From Distichodus sexfasciatus (lineage: Eukaryota; Chordata; Actinopteri; Characiformes; Distichodontidae), in the NCBI GenBank assembly GCA_032718565.1, contig JAVGVS010000094.1:1305187-1369186 (forward strand): DNA of 64,000 nt, in the 5' to 3' direction. Made by a program: the position numbers and the translations under genes. How positions within the stretch are numbered: the first letter of the stretch is position 1; each line of letters begins with the position of its first letter. The notes beneath the pieces were generated by a model, which searched no databases, was not told the origin of the DNA, and was given only the letters and a program-made list of their open reading frames with translations. Shown here one piece after another: positions 60,675 to 64,000 of the stretch.

Positions 60675-61015
60675 TTGAGGAAAACCACAGCACACCGCAC
60701 AGTGCACCACAAACGAATGTGACCTCCGCATTTGACCCATCTTTGAAGGAGCAGTGGGCAGCTAACGTGGGCAGTGCCGGGCGAGCAGTTGGCCATTCCC
60801 CGTGGCCGTGTTCAGAAGGTCAGGCCAGTTCGAATCCCAAACCGGTAAAGTTACCACTGAGGTACTCACGAGCAAGGTACCGTCCCCAAGCACTGCTCCC
60901 CGGGGACTGCCCACCGCTACTTCACGGATGGGTCAAACGCAGAAGTGGTTGTGGTGCATTGTGTGCTGTGCTGTGGTGTGTTCACAATGACAAATAATCA
61001 CTCGCTTTCACTTTC
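60675..61015. mobile_element. Two SINE family B copies facing each other
   Basis: The minus-oriented copy 60675-60790 ('ACCACAGCACACCGCACAGTGCACCACAA', 'TTTGACCCATCTTTGAAGGAGCAGTGGGCAGC') is joined to a plus-oriented copy 60800-61015 ('GGCCAGTTCGAATCCC', 'CACTGAGGTACTCACGAGCAAGG', 'GTGTGTTCACAATGACAAATAATCACTC'). The frames 60665-60997 and 60802-60990 read through these repeats and are not genes. Confidence 0.75.
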
Positions 61016-61884
61016 TGCGACTTGTGCTTGGACCCCGCTTGTGGCTATATTCATTGTATTATTTATTTATATTGTATTGATTTAGTCGATCAATTAAAAA
61101 GCATAAAATATGAATCGTGCCACATAAATAAACTTGTTCTGCCTCGTCTTGATCAGTCTCTAATTAAATATCCATACGGATGACTTTTCTAATGACAAGA
61201 AACACTGATAGTGAGTATTGTAAAGTGAAAACCCAGGGATGGCTGTTGACTCTGTGGGCGCTGTGTGTGAGGGTTAAAGTAATGAAACATGCAGGAGATG
61301 GTTTTAGGATGAATAATTTAAAAAGTCGGATACAATACAGATTGAGGACCGCTGATACTCTGTGTAAGGGAGGTAAATAAGCCAGAGGCAAGCGAGACAT
61401 ACACTGATCAGAGGGTCAAGAGTTTAACGTTAATGATGTATCGTTTTGGGGAAGGGGCGGGAGATGTTTCTGGAAAAATGTCCAAAAAATGTCCAAAGGC
61501 AGGTTGATGGTTCCACAACAGCTCACCTGTGGTTTTAATCTGTTTACCATTGGATATTTTATCCAGTTTGGATTAATCCTGGCAGATTTTATTACTAACC
61601 CTGACCAAAAATTCAGTTTAAGCTAACAATAATAGCTTTGGGGAACTTTTAACCTTAGCTTTATCAGCTTTCAATGTAAGTTTAATCTTGTTAGCAACAT
61701 TCACACAGAAACTGAAATTTTTTCCAGATTGATGCTCATGTTTTAATCGAGTTGGGAGGAAAATCTGACACGAATTTTACTTTCCGATGCTGGACCTTTC
61801 TTTATCTTCTGACCGTTAGTGTAAATTTTATGTTAAGATCTAGAATAAGCTAGAAACAAGCTAATAAGTAGAATAAGAATATTG
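61016..61884. other. Gene-free stretch
   Basis: No recognised gene, RNA or repeat. Confidence 0.45.
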
Positions 61885-62578
61885 GGCCTCATTCACCAAC
61901 CGTTCTTACAAACAAATCTGTTTTTAAAATCCTCTCACACACTTTTCACAAAGATTCTGACGTTCACTAATGTTTTCTTATCTGGAATTAGTTCTTAGCT
62001 AAGAACAGAATCTACGCACACTCAAGACCGGTCGTACGCACATTTGAGTGATGATAGTTTGTTCAATACATAAATTGTGCCAGTTTTGCTAATTGCACAG
62101 TTTAATACAGTTAATACTGTATTGGTGACCTTTAAAAACAACCTTAAAATCATTAAAATAGTAATTAAATCATGTATTATTTTAATTAATCTATAAATAT
62201 TGGTGTAAAATGATATTCATAATTATTATTAACTATTATTATTTGTGACACTTATTATTATTGTTCATAATAATTAATTAATATATATGAAAAGGTTTCA
62301 AAAAATATATTTTATGGTATAATCAGCAATCTTGTGGATTAAATCTTGCCTTGTTCAGTGATTGATTATGACAGTGGATTAACGTCCTTATGCTAATTTA
62401 AAAAAATTGGCACACATTTTCATTATGAAGACGTGGGATTTATCATTCTCAGGAACACAGGTGTGAACAGTTCTGCTGCTTAAGAGCACATTGTGAATCC
62501 GACGTAGATTATTCTTAGCAAATTTCTTAAGAACAAATTTAAGAAAATTTTTAAGAGGATATTGGTGAATGAGGCCCA
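61885..62578. mobile_element. MITE with 'TGGGCCTCATTCACCAAC' ends
   Basis: Left TGGGCCTCATTCACCAACCG and right TTGGTGAATGAGGCCCAG are inverted copies over about 18 bases, with subterminal TTCTTA/TAAGAA motifs in both arms. About 694 bp, AT-rich, no open frame. Confidence 0.75.
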
Positions 62579-64000
62579 GTGGGAGTAAACATCACTAGAA
62601 TGGGTGAAGGTGTGTTTATTTTTCATCTCTGTCTCACACACACACACTCACACACACACACAGAGCCCTGATGCAGCCGCATGTTGAGCGTAAGATATCA
62701 GTCTTCATTAAATTCATGTGCCTTGTCAAACAGGATGTGTTATTTTCTTTGGCAAACATCAATCTGTACTCCTTGGATGGTCCAAGTCAGATTTTACAGT
62801 TTTCTCCTCTGCTATATTTTTACTGCGAGGGGGTTATTGACTTTTTCAAGGCCGTCTCCATTGTTTAGCTCCTGGAGATTTTAGTTTTCGTTCTGGAGAA
62901 GGCGCTCAGCCTATAGCTGAAAATTTGATGCTGCAGGTGGGATTTTCTCGGCTCTCCAGCTGAGCCGAAATGAACGAACCCCCCCGCAGTCAAACACCAC
63001 ACATTTATGACTCATATGGACTGGGGAAAATTGAACCTAGGTACACAATATACTTATTGAGACCTTACAAAGAAAAGCGGCCAGAACCAGTGGGGTCCAA
63101 GCAGTAGGGTTTAATTTGTTGACTGTGCTTGTTTTACGACCAAACCTCAATCCTGGTCATCGGTGTGAAGTAAATAAAGCAACTGAGATTGACTTTCAAG
63201 GGGATTAAATTTAGATAATAGTGGTCATCGTTCACAAAAGAAAAGAACATATTATTAACCATGAGCATTGGTCCGTGAGCTTTCAGGTTCTCAAGGATCT
63301 AAGAGAGAAAGGTCAAGTGTCGGTGTGCATTAGGGAGAAGATAAGAGCTGGATGAGAATAGGGGCGCGGGGGAGGAATCGAAATAACGCTGCTTTTCCAC
63401 ATCACGATAATGCCTTTTTTTAAACCTTTAAGACCACCCTGGTCACCTGCACCCGGGATCGGTTGTTGAGTCATCATATAAAAATAAAATTAAATCAGAA
63501 GAAAAGGAAAATGAGGGATGAAGGATGGGAGAAAGAGAGAAATAGTGTTAACTTATTTTTATACAGAAAAGCATAATTCTCTGAGAAAACGTTGTGAACG
63601 TCCGTATCTGTCTTTTCCTTTATAAAATTAGTTATATAAAACCAACATCAAAATAACTAAACAATAGCTGTCAAATGAGTTTACTTTGAAAGTGTTTTTC
63701 TGTTTGAGCTACACTTTGGAAGACCTTTTTGTTCTACTGCGTGTATATCAGCAGACAACAAGAGGCTTAATTATACAATGCACCAGATGCAATCAGCAGT
63801 TACATATTGCAGTCATTTAAAATAGCCACTGCTTTGATCAAAATTCACATCGGAACGCAAAGGGAAGGGTTTCTCCAGGACTCAGTAGTTCCCAAAGTGG
63901 GGGGCGCACATTTCTTTATGTTTATTTGCGTCATCTAGGTGTAAAAATCAAGTATTTAAATGGATTAATGTATAATTTTTTGAAGTTAAATCCCAAGCAC
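62579..64000. other. Gene-free stretch to the window end
   Basis: A short interrupted CA tract at 62636-62662; otherwise no recognised gene, RNA or repeat. Confidence 0.45.

Noticed and set aside
60665..60997. 110-aa open frame
   Set aside because: Reads through two opposed SINE copies.

Overview
The window is eukaryotic nuclear DNA from a ray-finned (teleost) fish. It has short coding exons with GT-AG introns, many dinucleotide microsatellites, tRNA-derived SINEs, hAT and Tc1/mariner DNA transposons and a RTE-type LINE fragment. The encoded proteins are vertebrate. I cannot name the species; several dispersed repeats look familiar from otophysan fishes, but that is from memory and weak.

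Three protein-coding genes can be assembled exon by exon with matching splice phases. (1) kyat3 (kynurenine/glutamine-type aminotransferase 3), minus strand, 13 coding exons between 2166 and 7890, 447 aa, complete, with a mitochondrial-type leader exon. (2) A kank1 co-orthologue (KN motif and ankyrin repeat protein 1), plus strand, 11 coding exons between 12598 and 24870, about 1252 aa, with a CpG-rich promoter and a noncoding first exon near 9780-9971. (3) A small smarca2-like gene, plus strand, 32373-38611. It keeps only the AT-hook, bromodomain and acidic tail of the SWI/SNF ATPase BRM (about 267 aa if the proposed first exon is right).

In human 9p24 the order is KANK1-DMRT1-DMRT3-DMRT2-SMARCA2, all on one strand. 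Here kank1 and the smarca2-like gene are about 7.5 kb apart on the same strand, with no DMRT gene and no Snf2 ATPase exons between them. The simplest reading is a reduced second copy of this region left by the teleost genome duplication, with the SMARCA2 copy stripped to a bromodomain-only gene. This is the most interesting item in the window.

Layout: 1-1230 microsatellites; 2166-7890 kyat3; 7890-9780 a divergent intergenic stretch with a MITE and a LINE tail; 9780-24870 kank1, whose introns hold a hAT element with a nested Tc1, a RTE fragment and another hAT; 24871-32300 intergenic and packed with nested transposons, SINEs and a perfect 50-bp inverted repeat; 32373-38785 the smarca2-like gene; 38786-64000 about 25 kb without a recognisable gene, holding repeat copies, microsatellites and one promoter-like block near 41150-41280. 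No rRNA, functional tRNA, CRISPR, operon or viral gene was seen.

The three genes do not form a pathway: a PLP aminotransferase, a talin-binding cortical adaptor and a chromatin reader.
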